DNA from: Gordonia lacunae
GTDB lineage: Bacteria; Actinomycetota; Actinomycetes; Mycobacteriales; Mycobacteriaceae
Length of the DNA stretch: 64,000 nt
Reading direction: 5' to 3'
NCBI RefSeq assembly: GCF_002149015.1
Contig: NZ_NGFO01000012.1
Span: forward strand, 1 to 64,000
Part shown: piece after piece, positions 17,639-29,329 of the stretch
Numbering within the stretch: the first letter of the stretch is position 1
How the letters are laid out: each line of letters begins with the position of its first letter
The notes under the pieces: generated by a model
What the model was told of the DNA's origin: nothing
The model's input: the letters and a program-made list of their open reading frames with translations, nothing else
The model's database searches: none
Made by a program: the position numbers and the translations under genes

Positions 17639-18871
17639 ATGCCGTCCTCGACCGTCGCCGACGCCACCCGCGCCCGGAACCCGCTGGTGACCGAGTACCT
17701 CCGACTCGGACTCGCCTTCGATCGCCTCGAACGGGGCTTCGTCGACGCCTACACCGGGGATCCCGCCCTGAAAGCGGAGGTCGAGAACGCGCCGGCGCCC
17801 GATCCGGTCCGGCTCGCCGAACGCGCCCGCGCCCTGCTCGCCGACCTGCCCGGCGCACTCGACCCGGCCCGCGCCGAGTTCGTCGGCGCCCACCTGCGCG
17901 CCCTGGAGTGCTCGGCGCGCACGTTCGCGGGCGACGATGTCGGGTTCGTCGACGAGGTGCGCGCCTATTTCGACGTCGACATCGAGATGGCCGACCCGGG
18001 CCGTTACCGCCAGGCCCACGCCGAACTGGCAGAGGCGCTCGGCGTCCCGGGCGCCACGGGCGACGATCTCCGGAACGCCTATGCCGCGCACCGGCGTGCC
18101 GATGAGATCCCGGCCGAGCGGGTGGACGAGTGCGTCCGCGCGTTCAGCGGCGCGCTCCGCGAACGGGTCCGATCGGCATACCCGTTGCCGGACAACGAGA
18201 TCGTCGAATTCGAGGTCGTCGCCGACAAGCCGTGGTCGGGATTCAACTACTACCTCGGGGACTACCGCTCGCGCGTGGCCATCAACGCCGACCTCACGCA
18301 GTACATGTCCTCGCTGCCGGCCCTCATCGCGCATGAGGCCTACCCCGGACACCACACCGAACACTGCCGCAAGGAGCAACTCCTCCTCGGTGCCGGACAC
18401 GACGAACAGTCCATCTTCCTGGTCAACACGCCGCAGTGCCTGATGGCCGAGGGCCTGGCCGATCACGCCCTCGCCGCGATCGCCGGCACCGACTGGGGTG
18501 CGTGGGCGCAGGAGATCTACGCCGATCTCGGCCTCCGCTTCGACGCCGAGCGCGCGATGGCGGTCGGACGCGCCACGGCCGGACTCCTGTCCGTCCGGCA
18601 GGACGCCGCGCTCATGCTGCACGACCGCCACGCCGACGCCGACACCGTCGCCGAACACCTCCGGCGCTGGCTCTTCGCCCCCGAGGAACGGGCACGGCAG
18701 ATGCTGCGCTTCCTCACCTCACCGCTGTGGCGCGCTTACATCAGCACCTATGTCGAGGGTTACCGGCTGCTCGGGGAGTGGCTCGACACAGCCGACGACC
18801 GCGCGGCCGCATTCGGACGCCTGCTCGACGAGCCGCTGATCCCGGCGAGTCTGCGCCGCGAACTGCGGTAG
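17639..18871 (+). CDS. DUF885-family putative metallohydrolase
   Basis: The 410-residue alpha-helical protein has the DUF885 zinc motif [12 protein letters not shown] (about residues 237-248) and a downstream [12 protein letters not shown] carrying the third acidic ligand (about 267). The family resembles gluzincin-type peptidases; the substrate is unknown. TAGCCT ends 6 bases before the ATG, the leaderless pattern. It is divergent from coaA and followed by two copies of a 29-bp repeat before glyA. DUF885 proteins are often longer (550-600), so this is a short version. Confidence 0.85.
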   Translation: MPSSTVADATRARNPLVTEYLRLGLAFDRLERGFVDAYTGDPALKAEVENAPAPDPVRLAERARALLADLPGALDPARAEFVGAHLRALECSARTFAGDDVGFVDEVRAYFDVDIEMADPGRYRQAHAELAEALGVPGATGDDLRNAYAAHRRADEIPAERVDECVRAFSGALRERVRSAYPLPDNEIVEFEVVADKPWSGFNYYLGDYRSRVAINADLTQYMSSLPALIAHEAYPGHHTEHCRKEQLLLGAGHDEQSIFLVNTPQCLMAEGLADHALAAIAGTDWGAWAQEIYADLGLRFDAERAMAVGRATAGLLSVRQDAALMLHDRHADADTVAEHLRRWLFAPEERARQMLRFLTSPLWRAYISTYVEGYRLLGEWLDTADDRAAAFGRLLDEPLIPASLRRELR

Positions 18872-18874
18872 ACA

Positions 18875-18939
18875 CTCGGCCCGCTCGCTTCGCTCCCGGC
18901 GCCCGGTCAACTCGGCCCGCTCGCTTCGCTCCCGGCGCC
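18875..18939. repeat. Two identical 29-bp direct repeats before glyA
   Basis: The 29 bases at 18875-18903 recur without change at 18911-18939 (36-base period). They begin CTCGGCCCGCTCGCTTCG and end CTCCCGGCGCC. A third copy with two differences is at 32508-32536. All lie between genes. Confidence 0.75.
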
Positions 18940-18946
18940 TGGTACC

Positions 18947-18952
18947 TAGAAT
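18947..18952 (+). promoter_or_regulatory. -10 element of glyA (leaderless)
   Basis: TAGAAT ends 6 bases before the glyA ATG, placing the transcription start at or next to the start codon. No ribosome-binding site is present. Confidence 0.6.
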
Positions 18953-18958
18953 CGGGGC

Positions 18959-20266
18959 ATGACCGCGAACCCGTCATCCCTGAACTCGATGTCCCTGGCC
19001 GAGCTCGACCCTGATGTCGCCGCCGCCATGAACGGCGAACTCAGCCGCCAGCGCGACACCCTCGAGATGATCGCCTCGGAGAACTTCGTGCCGCGCGCGG
19101 TCCTGCAGGCCCAGGGCAGCGTGCTCACCAACAAGTACGCCGAGGGATATCCGGGCCGCCGCTACTACGGCGGTTGCGAGTACGTCGACGTCGTCGAGGA
19201 CATCGCACGCAACCGGGCGAAGGAACTGTTCGGTGCCGACTTCGCGAACGTGCAGCCGCATTCGGGCGCCCAGGCCAATGCCGCGGTGCTGCAGGCGCTC
19301 ATGGAGCCGGGGGAGACCATGCTCGGTCTCGACCTCGCCCACGGCGGTCACCTCACCCACGGCATGCGCCTGAACTTCTCCGGCAAGCTCTACGAGAACG
19401 CCTTCTACGGCGTGAGCAAGGAAGACTTCCGCATCGACATGGACGAGGTGCGCAAGATCGCCCTCGACGTCAAGCCGAAGGTCATCGTGGCCGGCTGGTC
19501 GGCCTACCCCCGGACCCTCGACTTCGAGGCGTTCCGCGCCATCGCCGACGAGGTCGGCGCCCACCTCTGGGTCGACATGGCGCACTTCGCCGGCCTCGTC
19601 GCCGCCGGACTCCATCCGTCGCCGGTGCCGCATGCCGACGTCGTGTCCTCGACCGTGCACAAGACGCTCGGCGGGCCGCGCTCCGGGATCATCCTCGCCA
19701 AGCAGGAATGGGCCAAGAAGCTGAACTCGGCGGTGTTCCCCGGTCAGCAGGGCGGACCGCTCATGCACGCGATCGCCGCCAAGGCCGTCGCCCTCAAGAT
19801 CGCCGGCACCGAAGAGTTCGTGGAGCGCCAGCAGCGCACCCTGTCCGGCGCCCGGCTGCTCGCCGAGCGTCTCACCGGCGCCGACGTCGCCGAGGCCGGG
19901 GTCTCGGTCCTGACCGGCGGCACCGACGTCCACCTCGTCCTCGTCGACCTGCGCAACAGCGCGCTCGATGGGCAGCAGGCCGAGGACCTCCTCCACCAGG
20001 TCGGCATCACCGTCAACCGCAACGCCGTACCCTTCGACCCCCGCCCGCCGATGGTCACCTCGGGCCTGCGGATCGGGACGCCGGCGCTGGCCACGCGCGG
20101 TTTCGGCGACGAACAGTTCGCCGAGGTCGCCGACATCATCGCCGGTGCGCTCGCGGCCGGTGACGCCGCCGACGTCTCGGCGCTGCGCGGGCGTGTGTCC
20201 AAGCTCGCGCTCGACTTCCCGCTCTACGAGGGTCTCGAGGAGTGGGGCCTCATGAGCCGGATCTGA
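18959..20266 (+). CDS. glyA: Serine hydroxymethyltransferase
   Basis: It interconverts serine and glycine, charging tetrahydrofolate with a one-carbon unit. The 435-residue PLP protein shows [19 protein letters not shown] (about 28-46), the [12 protein letters not shown] substrate motif, the PLP region [16 protein letters not shown] (about 203) and the Schiff-base Lys in [16 protein letters not shown] (about 232). Length is typical. The order coaA-glyA-desA2-phoH2 is that of mycobacteria. Confidence 0.97.
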   Translation: MTANPSSLNSMSLAELDPDVAAAMNGELSRQRDTLEMIASENFVPRAVLQAQGSVLTNKYAEGYPGRRYYGGCEYVDVVEDIARNRAKELFGADFANVQPHSGAQANAAVLQALMEPGETMLGLDLAHGGHLTHGMRLNFSGKLYENAFYGVSKEDFRIDMDEVRKIALDVKPKVIVAGWSAYPRTLDFEAFRAIADEVGAHLWVDMAHFAGLVAAGLHPSPVPHADVVSSTVHKTLGGPRSGIILAKQEWAKKLNSAVFPGQQGGPLMHAIAAKAVALKIAGTEEFVERQQRTLSGARLLAERLTGADVAEAGVSVLTGGTDVHLVLVDLRNSALDGQQAEDLLHQVGITVNRNAVPFDPRPPMVTSGLRIGTPALATRGFGDEQFAEVADIIAGALAAGDAADVSALRGRVSKLALDFPLYEGLEEWGLMSRI

Positions 20267-20310
20267 CCTCCGATTGCCCGGCCGGGTACCGCGTCAGTAT
20301 CCTTTCGACG

Positions 20311-21177
20311 ATGAACGCCCTCACTGAAGACGACCTGATCATCGCGCTCGAGAAGGCTCTTCCCGAGATCGCCGACGACCACCAGTCGGCGGCGAGTCCG
20401 TGGAATCCGCACGACTGGGTGCCGTGGGACGACGGACGCAACTTCGGGTTCCTCGGCGGCTCGGACTTCGACCCGTCGGAGGCCTTCCTGTCCGACGAGG
20501 CACGCGCCGGGCTGCTCGCGCTCCTGCTGACCAAGGACAACCTGCCGTCGTATCACCGGGTGCTGGCCAAGCATTTCCCGGCCTTCTCCGACTGGCGGCA
20601 GCTCGTGGGCGTGTGGACCGCCGAGGACAACCGGCACGCCATCGTGCTGCGTGACTACCTCGTCGTCCGGCGCGCCATCGATCCGGTGGACGCCGAGGAG
20701 CGTCGTCGCATCCACGTCACCCAGGGTTACCGGCAGGTCCCGGAGCAGGTCGACCCGCTCGGACCGCTCGACGTGCTCGCGCTGATGGCCGTGCACGAGA
20801 ACCAGTGCGTGCACTTCATCAAGCGCCTGTCGGCGGTCGCCGGCGACGAAGCACTCGTCGAGATCCTGACGAAGATCGCCAACGACGATCAGGGGCAGGC
20901 GACCACCTTCGGGGCGTTCCTCAATGCCGGGATCATCGCCGACCAGGATGCCACCGTCCTCGCCATCGACAGCGCGCTGTCGCTCGACGAGCCCATCGGC
21001 CACGACATCGCCGACTTCGACGCCGAGCGTGCACTCATCGCCGACTACGAGAACGCGGACGTGAAGGCGGCCATCGCGGCGGCACTGGCCGACGCGGTCA
21101 AGCTCGACACCGTCTCGGGTCTCGGCGACGAGGCGGAGGCCGCGCGCACCCGCATCCTCGCGCGCACCGGCCGCTGA
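20311..21177 (+). CDS. desA2: Acyl-ACP desaturase-family protein, DesA2-like
   Basis: The 288-residue protein belongs to the soluble diiron acyl-ACP desaturases that introduce double bonds in fatty (mycolate) chains. First-site motifs are DNLPSYH and WTAEDNRH (ExxH). The second site reads HENQCVH, without the usual ExxH spacing. I recall that mycobacterial DesA2 also has an altered metal site, so classical desaturation is uncertain. TATCCT ends 7 bases before the ATG (leaderless). A strong terminator follows. Confidence 0.88.
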   Translation: MNALTEDDLIIALEKALPEIADDHQSAASPWNPHDWVPWDDGRNFGFLGGSDFDPSEAFLSDEARAGLLALLLTKDNLPSYHRVLAKHFPAFSDWRQLVGVWTAEDNRHAIVLRDYLVVRRAIDPVDAEERRRIHVTQGYRQVPEQVDPLGPLDVLALMAVHENQCVHFIKRLSAVAGDEALVEILTKIANDDQGQATTFGAFLNAGIIADQDATVLAIDSALSLDEPIGHDIADFDAERALIADYENADVKAAIAAALADAVKLDTVSGLGDEAEAARTRILARTGR

Positions 21178-21211
21178 CCTCTCGCGCCACCGCGACGGCG
21201 TCGCGAACGTG

Positions 21212-21256
21212 AACACGGCGCCACCGGGACGACAAAAGTCCTGGTGGCGCCGTGTT
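21212..21256 (+). terminator. Terminator after desA2
   Basis: A 19-bp stem (21212-21230 with 21238-21256, one G:U) with a GACAAAA loop follows the stop by 34 bases. It lacks a run of T and may act as an intrinsic actinobacterial terminator. Confidence 0.65.
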
Positions 21257-21533
21257 GCGTCTCCGCTCAACACGATACGGCGGTTTACCCACAATTCACG
21301 CCGACACACCCGATTCCGGCGCGCCGCCACGGGTTTTCGCGCGTACGTTGGCGAGTGACGGACCGCGGGGAAGCGGTTCGTTCGGGAGGTTCAATTCGTG
21401 GTTTGTGCGAGCAACGCGAGGGGGCCGGCCCCGGTCCTCGTCCACCTCGGCTGACGCCGGGACATCGGACAACTGGACCGCCGGTCGACCAACACCGGTT
21501 TGTGCGGGTGCCGCACGAATGTAGGAGCCCCAC
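21257..21533 (+). other. phoH2 leader with possible small ORFs (antitoxin position)
   Basis: This stretch precedes phoH2. GGGAGGT at 21384-21390 is well spaced before a GTG at 21398 that opens an 18-codon frame ending at 21454. A longer frame from 21244 ends in a TGA overlapping the phoH2 GTG (GTGA), the arrangement expected of a coupled upstream gene. In mycobacteria an antitoxin gene (phoAT) precedes phoH2. I cannot decide which frame, if either, is translated. Confidence 0.35.
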
Positions 21534-22826
21534 GTGACCACACGCACCTACGTCCTCGATACCTCCGTGCTGCTGTCCGACCCCTGGGCGGTCATGCGCT
21601 TCGCCGAACACCACGTCGTGCTGCCGTTGGTGGTCATCAGCGAACTCGAGGGCAAACGTCACCACCACGAACTCGGCTGGTTCGCGCGTGAGGCGTTGCG
21701 CATGCTCGACGACATGCGACTCGAACACGGCCGGCTCGACCTGCCGCTCGAGATCGGCGACGACGGCGGCACCCTCCAGGTGGAGCTCAACCACACCGAC
21801 CCCGCGGTGCTGCCCGCCGGATTCCGCACCGATTCCAATGACTCCCGCATCCTCGCCTGCGCCCTCAACCTGCGTGCCGAGGGCAAGGACGTGACGCTGG
21901 TGTCCAAGGACACGCCGCTGCGTGTGAAGGCCGGCGCGGTGGGGCTGGCCGCCGACGAGTACCACGCCCAGGACGTCGTCGTCTCCGGGTGGGCGGGCAT
22001 GACCGAGCTCGATGTCGACACCACCGCGATCAACACACTGTTCGCCGAGGGTGTCGTGGACATCGACGAAGCCCGGGAACTGCCGTGTCACACCGGAATC
22101 CGATTGCTCAGCGCGACCTCGAGTGCGCTGGGCCGCGTGAACGCCGACAAGCGGGTGCAGCTGGTACGCGGCGACCGCGAGGCCTTCGGACTCCACGGAC
22201 GATCGGCCGAGCAGCGCGTCGCTCTCGATCTGCTGCTCGACGACAGCGTCGGGATCGTGTCGCTCGGAGGCAAGGCGGGCACCGGGAAGTCGGCGCTGGC
22301 GCTCTGCGCCGGCCTGGAAGCGGTCCTGGAGAGGCGGACGCAACGCAAGGTGGTCGTGTTCCGTCCGCTGTACGCGGTCGGTGGGCAGCAGCTGGGTTAC
22401 CTGCCCGGTAGTGAGTCGGACAAGATGGGACCGTGGGCACAGGCGGTGTTCGACACCCTCGAGGGACTCGCCTCGCCGGAGGTCATCGACGAGGTCCTCA
22501 GCCGCGGGATGCTGGAGGTCCTGCCGCTGACGCACATCCGTGGCCGATCGCTGCACGACTCGTTCGTCATCGTCGACGAGGCGCAGTCTCTGGAGCGCAA
22601 TGTGTTGCTCACCGTTCTCTCCCGGCTGGGTTCGGGGTCGCGGGTGGTGCTCACGCACGACGTCGCGCAGCGTGACAACCTCCGGGTGGGGCGTCACGAC
22701 GGGGTGGCCGCGGTCATCGAGAAGCTGAAGGGACACCCGCTCTTCGCGCACATCACGCTCACCCGCAGCGAGCGGTCGCCGATCGCCGCACTCGTGACCG
22801 AGATGCTCGAGGAGTTCGCACCCTAG
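21534..22826 (+). CDS. phoH2: PhoH2: PIN ribonuclease fused to PhoH helicase
   Basis: The 430-residue fusion couples an N-terminal PIN-domain RNase to a C-terminal PhoH ATPase that unwinds RNA. PIN acidic residues are in [11 protein letters not shown] (residues 6-16), ISELEGK, and [11 protein letters not shown] (about 100). The PhoH part has Walker [14 protein letters not shown] (about 246-258), [13 protein letters not shown] as Walker B (about 346) and a sensor region [10 protein letters not shown]. The start is GTG, overlapping an upstream frame. PhoH2 works with an upstream antitoxin in mycobacteria. Confidence 0.94.
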   Translation: MTTRTYVLDTSVLLSDPWAVMRFAEHHVVLPLVVISELEGKRHHHELGWFAREALRMLDDMRLEHGRLDLPLEIGDDGGTLQVELNHTDPAVLPAGFRTDSNDSRILACALNLRAEGKDVTLVSKDTPLRVKAGAVGLAADEYHAQDVVVSGWAGMTELDVDTTAINTLFAEGVVDIDEARELPCHTGIRLLSATSSALGRVNADKRVQLVRGDREAFGLHGRSAEQRVALDLLLDDSVGIVSLGGKAGTGKSALALCAGLEAVLERRTQRKVVVFRPLYAVGGQQLGYLPGSESDKMGPWAQAVFDTLEGLASPEVIDEVLSRGMLEVLPLTHIRGRSLHDSFVIVDEAQSLERNVLLTVLSRLGSGSRVVLTHDVAQRDNLRVGRHDGVAAVIEKLKGHPLFAHITLTRSERSPIAALVTEMLEEFAP

Positions 22827-22890
22827 TCACCGGGCTGCCGGTCTTTTCGCACGAATGCTCGTGCGACTCAACAGGACAACGAAAACCAAG

Positions 22891-22923
22891 GGCCGCGTCG
22901 ACTCGCGTGGAGTCGACGCGGCC
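22891..22923. terminator. Perfect hairpin shared by phoH2 and the small minus-strand gene
   Basis: A 13-bp perfect stem (22891-22903 with 22911-22923) and 7-base loop lies between the convergent phoH2 and the 31-codon gene at 22936-23031. On the plus strand it precedes TTC; upstream on that strand is GAAAACC. It could terminate both. Confidence 0.65.
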
Positions 22924-22935
22924 TTCGGTGTCAGA

Positions 22936-23031
22936 TCAGGCGGTCGGCGGTTCGATGGGAGTGAAGTCGCCGAGTGCATTCAGGAGGTCGACGATGGCGG
23001 TGAGCAGTTCGACGTTCTCCAAGGATGTCAT
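22936..23031 (-). CDS. 31-residue acidic amphipathic peptide, unknown
   Basis: A short frame starts with ATG preceded by AAGGGAG at ideal spacing and ends in TGA 13 bases before a strong terminator. The peptide has a central helix-like stretch (residues 4-21) with Val, Leu, Ile and Leu on one face and Glu, Asp, Asn and Thr on the other. It ends in a Pro-rich tail and has no basic residue. Small acidic helical proteins of this kind include corynebacterial PorA/PorH porins and other membrane-active peptides; a link is only a guess. Upstream is an AT-rich region that looks like a dedicated promoter. Confidence 0.55.
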   Translation of the reverse strand: MTSLENVELLTAIVDLLNALGDFTPIEPPTA

Positions 23032-23342
23032 TGTTCTCCCTTTGATCGAATGGCTATCCGGTGGACGATCACCTTTATCAGGTGCCGTCGTTTGCGACAG
23101 TAATGATTCGATAACAAACACGCAAATAAAAGTCCGGCTATTTCATTGTGCTCCGAATTCTGATTTCCGAAATAGTTCTGTCATCTGCGTCGCGAAATAT
23201 GACAATTCACCGTTTTCATATCGAGAAACGCGTTGTCCCGCCTACGCGTGGGCCGGGTGAAGGGCGGCTCGGTCGACACCCGATCCGAACCGCACCGTGA
23301 CCAGGACGTGACTCATCGACTCTTGCGCACTGTCACACTGGT
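23032..23342. other. AT-rich intergenic island upstream of the small peptide gene
   Basis: Hand count gives 45 G+C in 120 bases at 23101-23220 (about 38%), far below the surrounding genes. It contains many TAT, AAA and TTT runs and a small hairpin (CACCTTTATCAGGTG, plus strand about 23070-23084). It separates the small peptide gene from the transpeptidase gene and probably holds both divergent promoters. I see no further gene in it. Confidence 0.6.
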
Positions 23343-24347
23343 GTGGTGCAGAAGTTACTGATGAGGCAAATGAGACTGCTGGGACTACTGGTGATCGCGG
23401 TGCTCGCCGCGACTGTCGGCGGTGCCGGCCAGTCGCTCGCCGCCCCAGAGACAACTACACCTGGAACGACGACCCCGGGGACGTCCCCGACGCCGAACCC
23501 GGGAGCGACGCCCGGATCGGGTGTCCCGCTGCTCGACGGGATCCTCGACCAACTGGCGGGCGGGACCGGATCGGCCGACGGGACCGATGGCACCGGCGCG
23601 CCCGGAACGAGCGGGCCGACCAGCCAGATGATCGTCGTCACGGCCCCCAAGGCGTCCGACACCACCGCCACCCTGACGGCGTTCGACAAGGGTGCCGACG
23701 GTGGTTGGAAGCCGGTCATCGGCCCGACGAAGGCGTTCCTCGGTTCGCTGGGCATGGGGGAGCCGAAGGACAACGTCCACCGGACGCCGCAGGGCACCTT
23801 CCCGCTCGACCAGGCGTTCGGCCGCGCGGCCAATCCCGGGACCAAGATGCCCTACCTCAAGGTCGACCAGCAGGACTGGTGGGACTCGAACATGAAGTCG
23901 CCGACCTACAACACCCACGTGCGGCAGCCGCAGAGTCCGGGCGGGGACAGCGAGAACCTGTACAACTCCGGTCCGGTCTACGACTATGCGGTCAACATCG
24001 CGCACAATCCGCAGCGCACCCCGGGCCGGGCCTCGGCGATGTTCCTCCACGTCACCAACGGTGAACCGACCATGGGCTGTGTCGCGATCGAACGCGAACT
24101 GATGAAGCAGATCCTCGCGTGGCTGGATCCGGCGAAGAATCCCAAGATCACCATCGGCGTCAACCAGGGGGCACCGGCCGGCGAGGCGCCCGGAGCAACC
24201 CCTCAAACCGCTCCGGGCACGACGCCGCCGGGGGCGACACCGCCCGCTACGTCGGGTGTCCCGGGTGCCGACGTCCTGACCGGTCTGCTGTCGCAGCTCG
24301 TCGGCGTGGTTCCCTCGCTCTTCGGGCTCGCCGGTCAGGCGGGCTGA
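23343..24347 (+). CDS. Secreted L,D-transpeptidase-like (YkuD/ErfK-type) protein
   Basis: The 334-residue protein has an N-terminal signal (hydrophobic residues 11-30, AxA near LAAPE), a Thr/Pro-rich linker and the catalytic domain. The active site reads FLHVTNGEPTMGC, with His near 236 and the nucleophile Cys near 246. These enzymes form 3-3 cross-links in peptidoglycan; this one resembles the ErfK/YafK-like branch, so the exact reaction is uncertain. A Pro/Thr/Gly linker and a hydrophobic C-terminus follow. The GTG at 23343 and ATGs at 23358 or 23367 are all possible starts. Confidence 0.82.
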   Translation: MVQKLLMRQMRLLGLLVIAVLAATVGGAGQSLAAPETTTPGTTTPGTSPTPNPGATPGSGVPLLDGILDQLAGGTGSADGTDGTGAPGTSGPTSQMIVVTAPKASDTTATLTAFDKGADGGWKPVIGPTKAFLGSLGMGEPKDNVHRTPQGTFPLDQAFGRAANPGTKMPYLKVDQQDWWDSNMKSPTYNTHVRQPQSPGGDSENLYNSGPVYDYAVNIAHNPQRTPGRASAMFLHVTNGEPTMGCVAIERELMKQILAWLDPAKNPKITIGVNQGAPAGEAPGATPQTAPGTTPPGATPPATSGVPGADVLTGLLSQLVGVVPSLFGLAGQAG

Positions 24348-24366
24348 CCGGGCAAGCGCGGTCGGC

Positions 24367-24573
24367 TCAGGACGACGACAGGCTCAACCGGGCGCATCGG
24401 CACCCAGGGCACCACGTGGTGTCGGTGCCGAGGTGCCAGCCGTTGACCCGGGCGAGGTCGTCCAGTGCGGACCGTCGAAGGGGAGCTCGGACGGTGAAGC
24501 TGCGTCCGCAACTGTCGCAGTTCCGGTCGAAGGGGGACCCTTTGGTTTCCACGAGTGCGGAAACAACTGTCAT
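24367..24573 (-). CDS. Small zinc-ribbon protein, 68 residues
   Basis: The protein has two cysteine pairs, RNCDSCGRSFT (about residues 18-27) and TWCPGCRCARL (about 53-62), forming a four-Cys zinc ribbon. AGAGG lies 9 bases before the ATG. It is downstream of a universal stress protein gene on the same strand, 155 bases away, and convergent with the transpeptidase gene. Regulator, RNA-binding or redox roles are all possible. Codon use is like that of neighbouring genes, so I regard it as real. Confidence 0.7.
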   Translation of the reverse strand: MTVVSALVETKGSPFDRNCDSCGRSFTVRAPLRRSALDDLARVNGWHLGTDTTWCPGCRCARLSLSSS

Positions 24574-24728
24574 GTCGGTGGACCTCTGTCGTTCGGGGAC
24601 GTATCGGGTCGCGGTCGTCGGAGAGCCCTCCCACACTCGGACGAGCGACCATTCCAGTCTCAGCATATGTGATGTAGATCTCAAGGGTCCAATGACACAT
24701 CGTTCGGTGGACGGCGCCCGGGACCGGG

Positions 24729-25634
24729 TCATCGACCGAACGGGATGACCATGACGGGGCACCGGGCCCGCTGCAGGACGGCGAGCCCCGTCGACCCCAG
24801 CAGCATGCGTTCGAAGCCACCGCGCCCGCGCGCACCGACCACCACCATTTGCGCGGCCTGGGCGTGGTCGAGCAGGGCCCGCGCCGGACGGTCCTGCACG
24901 ATGGAACACCGCACCCGGACCGCCGGATGGTCTTGCCGCAGCATCGAGAGCTCGTCGTCGAGCCAGGCCGCCACCCGGACGCGCAACCTGCGCCAGGCGA
25001 CGAGGTCGTGGTCGGGCGACAGCGTCGTCGGGTCCCGATCGGTCCCGTCGGAGTCGGTCCAGGCGTGGACAACGGTGAGGGGGACGCCGCGAACCGCAGC
25101 CTCGGCGAAGGCCGCCGTTGCGGCCCGGCGACTCGCGGGCGAGCCGTCCACGCCGACCACCACCGCGGCCGACATCCGCTCCCGCACAGCCGGGACCGGG
25201 TCGCGGACCACGGTCAACGGACACCGACAGTGTTCGGCGAGTGCGACCGCGACCGAACCCAGCACCACCGGGTCGCCCGCGCGATGACCTCGATTGCCGA
25301 CGACCAGCATCCGTGCCGCCGACGAGGCGTCGAGCAGGGTGGGAATCGGTGGTGCGCACTCGACCCGGGTCGCGACGGACTCGGCCGGCGGGGTCTCCGC
25401 GACCGCACCGCTCGACTCCGCGATCGCACGGCGCGATGCCGACAGGGCCTGCTCGGCGCGCCGCCTCAGCGGCTCGAGGGCCTGCGGGCTCTCGGCGACG
25501 AGGCCGGCCGACGGGCAGGCGGCGGAGATGAGTTCGACCGGCGAACCGTGCAGCCGGGCATCGCGCGCGGCCCAGCACGCCGCCGCGCGGGCGGTGGCCG
25601 AACCGTCGATCCCGACGATCGTGGACGCAGTCAA
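24729..25634 (-). CDS. Tandem universal stress protein (UspA, two domains)
   Basis: The 301-residue protein has two UspA domains. Each starts with VGIDGS or VGVDGS (residues 7 and about 161) and ends with a nucleotide-binding loop: VVGNRGHRAGDPVVLGS in the first and VVGARGRGGFERMLLGS in the second, the ATP-binding G2xG9xG(S/T) form. TTG at 25634 is chosen as start because GAAGGGGGC lies upstream. It follows devR on the same strand and has a DosR-box-like site upstream, which fits hypoxia-induced tandem Usps of mycobacteria. Confidence 0.9.
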   Translation of the reverse strand: MTASTIVGIDGSATARAAACWAARDARLHGSPVELISAACPSAGLVAESPQALEPLRRRAEQALSASRRAIAESSGAVAETPPAESVATRVECAPPIPTLLDASSAARMLVVGNRGHRAGDPVVLGSVAVALAEHCRCPLTVVRDPVPAVRERMSAAVVVGVDGSPASRRAATAAFAEAAVRGVPLTVVHAWTDSDGTDRDPTTLSPDHDLVAWRRLRVRVAAWLDDELSMLRQDHPAVRVRCSIVQDRPARALLDHAQAAQMVVVGARGRGGFERMLLGSTGLAVLQRARCPVMVIPFGR

Positions 25635-25744
25635 CGCGGCTGCCCCCTTCTCAGGTCGCACACCGGGTGACCCCCGTGGGGTCCGTTCCTTCCAGTACAC
25701 GACCCTGCCGCCCGGCGCGCATGCGACGAAGATCCCCCATCGTG

Positions 25745-25758
25745 AGGACCAAGGACCC
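25745..25758. promoter_or_regulatory. DosR-box-like palindrome upstream of the Usp gene
   Basis: AGGACCAAGGACCC resembles the DosR consensus GGGACTWWAGTCCC, matching about 10 of 14 positions on the minus strand. It lies 111 bases before the Usp start and just past the devR stop. A near copy (12 of 14 identical) is at 28581-28594. Confidence 0.4.
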
Positions 25759-25770
25759 TGTGCGGAGGGC

Positions 25771-28569
<2,799 letters not shown>

Positions 28570-28580
28570 TCATCGACGCG

Positions 28581-28594
28581 AGGGCCAAGGACCA
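28581..28594. promoter_or_regulatory. Second DosR-box-like site
   Basis: AGGGCCAAGGACCA differs from the site at 25745-25758 at only 2 of 14 positions. It lies upstream of the start-less membrane frame on the minus strand and just past the PIG-L gene end. Confidence 0.35.
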
Positions 28595-28622
28595 GAAAAC
28601 CGCAGGCCGCCGCCCGGCGGGA

Positions 28623-29324
28623 TCATGCCGGGCCTCGGGCGGGCCGACCTCGCTTCAGTTCGAAGCCGGCCACGTGGCCGCGGGGGCCGTCGTCGCGCGG
28701 GGCCGTCGCCATCTCGATCTGTGCCCGAGCCTGATCGAGCACCGGGGTGTCCGGGTCGAGGACCGAGAGGTACCGGTCGTGCGCGGCGAGGGCGTGCACA
28801 GCCGTGTCGACCTGATCCTCGACCTCGACGACGTGGGTCGCCGCCGGGCCGTTCTCGAACAACCACGACGGTGGGGACTCCAGGGCGTCATAGGCGTCGA
28901 GCACCGCCTCGGCGAACTCCATGTGGTCGCGCTGGTTCGGCATCCCCGGCGCCCATTCGGGACCGCCGAACAGCGACACGATGACCTGCGGACGGACGCG
29001 TTCGACGGTCTCGGCGATCTTGGCCCGTAACTCGGGGACGTTGCGGATGTCGCTGTCGGGAAAGCCCCAGAACTCGACCTCGTCGACGCCGACGATCGAC
29101 GCCGACGCGCGCTGCTCGGCTTCCCGCAGCGGGCCGCATTCGGCCGGCGCCAGACCCTCGATGCCCCGCTCGCCGCTCGAGGCCAGCGCGTACACGACGC
29201 GGCGGCCCTCACCGGTCCAGCGGGCGACGGCCGCCGCCATCCCGTACTCGGGATCGTCGGGATGGGCGACGAGCACGAGCGCGGTCTGCCAGTCGGTGGG
29301 GAAGGGGAGCAGTTGCGCCGCCAC
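28623..29324 (-). CDS. PIG-L/LmbE-family deacetylase
   Basis: The 233-residue protein carries the zinc motif LVAHPDDPEYGMAA (about residues 18-31) and a later His in NQRDHMEFAEAVLDAYDA (about 138), as in MshB, Mca and GlcNAc-PI deacetylases. It removes acetyl groups from amino-sugar conjugates; the substrate is not predictable. GTG at 29324 is 5 bases after the fumC stop, so it is the last gene of the fumA-fumC operon. It is distinct from mca in length and sequence. Confidence 0.85.
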   Translation of the reverse strand: MAAQLLPFPTDWQTALVLVAHPDDPEYGMAAAVARWTGEGRRVVYALASSGERGIEGLAPAECGPLREAEQRASASIVGVDEVEFWGFPDSDIRNVPELRAKIAETVERVRPQVIVSLFGGPEWAPGMPNQRDHMEFAEAVLDAYDALESPPSWLFENGPAATHVVEVEDQVDTAVHALAAHDRYLSVLDPDTPVLDQARAQIEMATAPRDDGPRGHVAGFELKRGRPARGPA

Positions 29325-29329
29325 GGTTC

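Noticed and set aside
24684..24697. A third DosR box upstream of the zinc-ribbon gene
   Set aside because: AGGGTCCAATGACA matches only about 8 of 14 consensus positions; too weak to list.
28623..29324. Calling the PIG-L protein MshB
   Set aside because: It has the AHPDD motif but is shorter than MshB, is in a fumarase operon, and MshB-specific context is absent; only the family is named.
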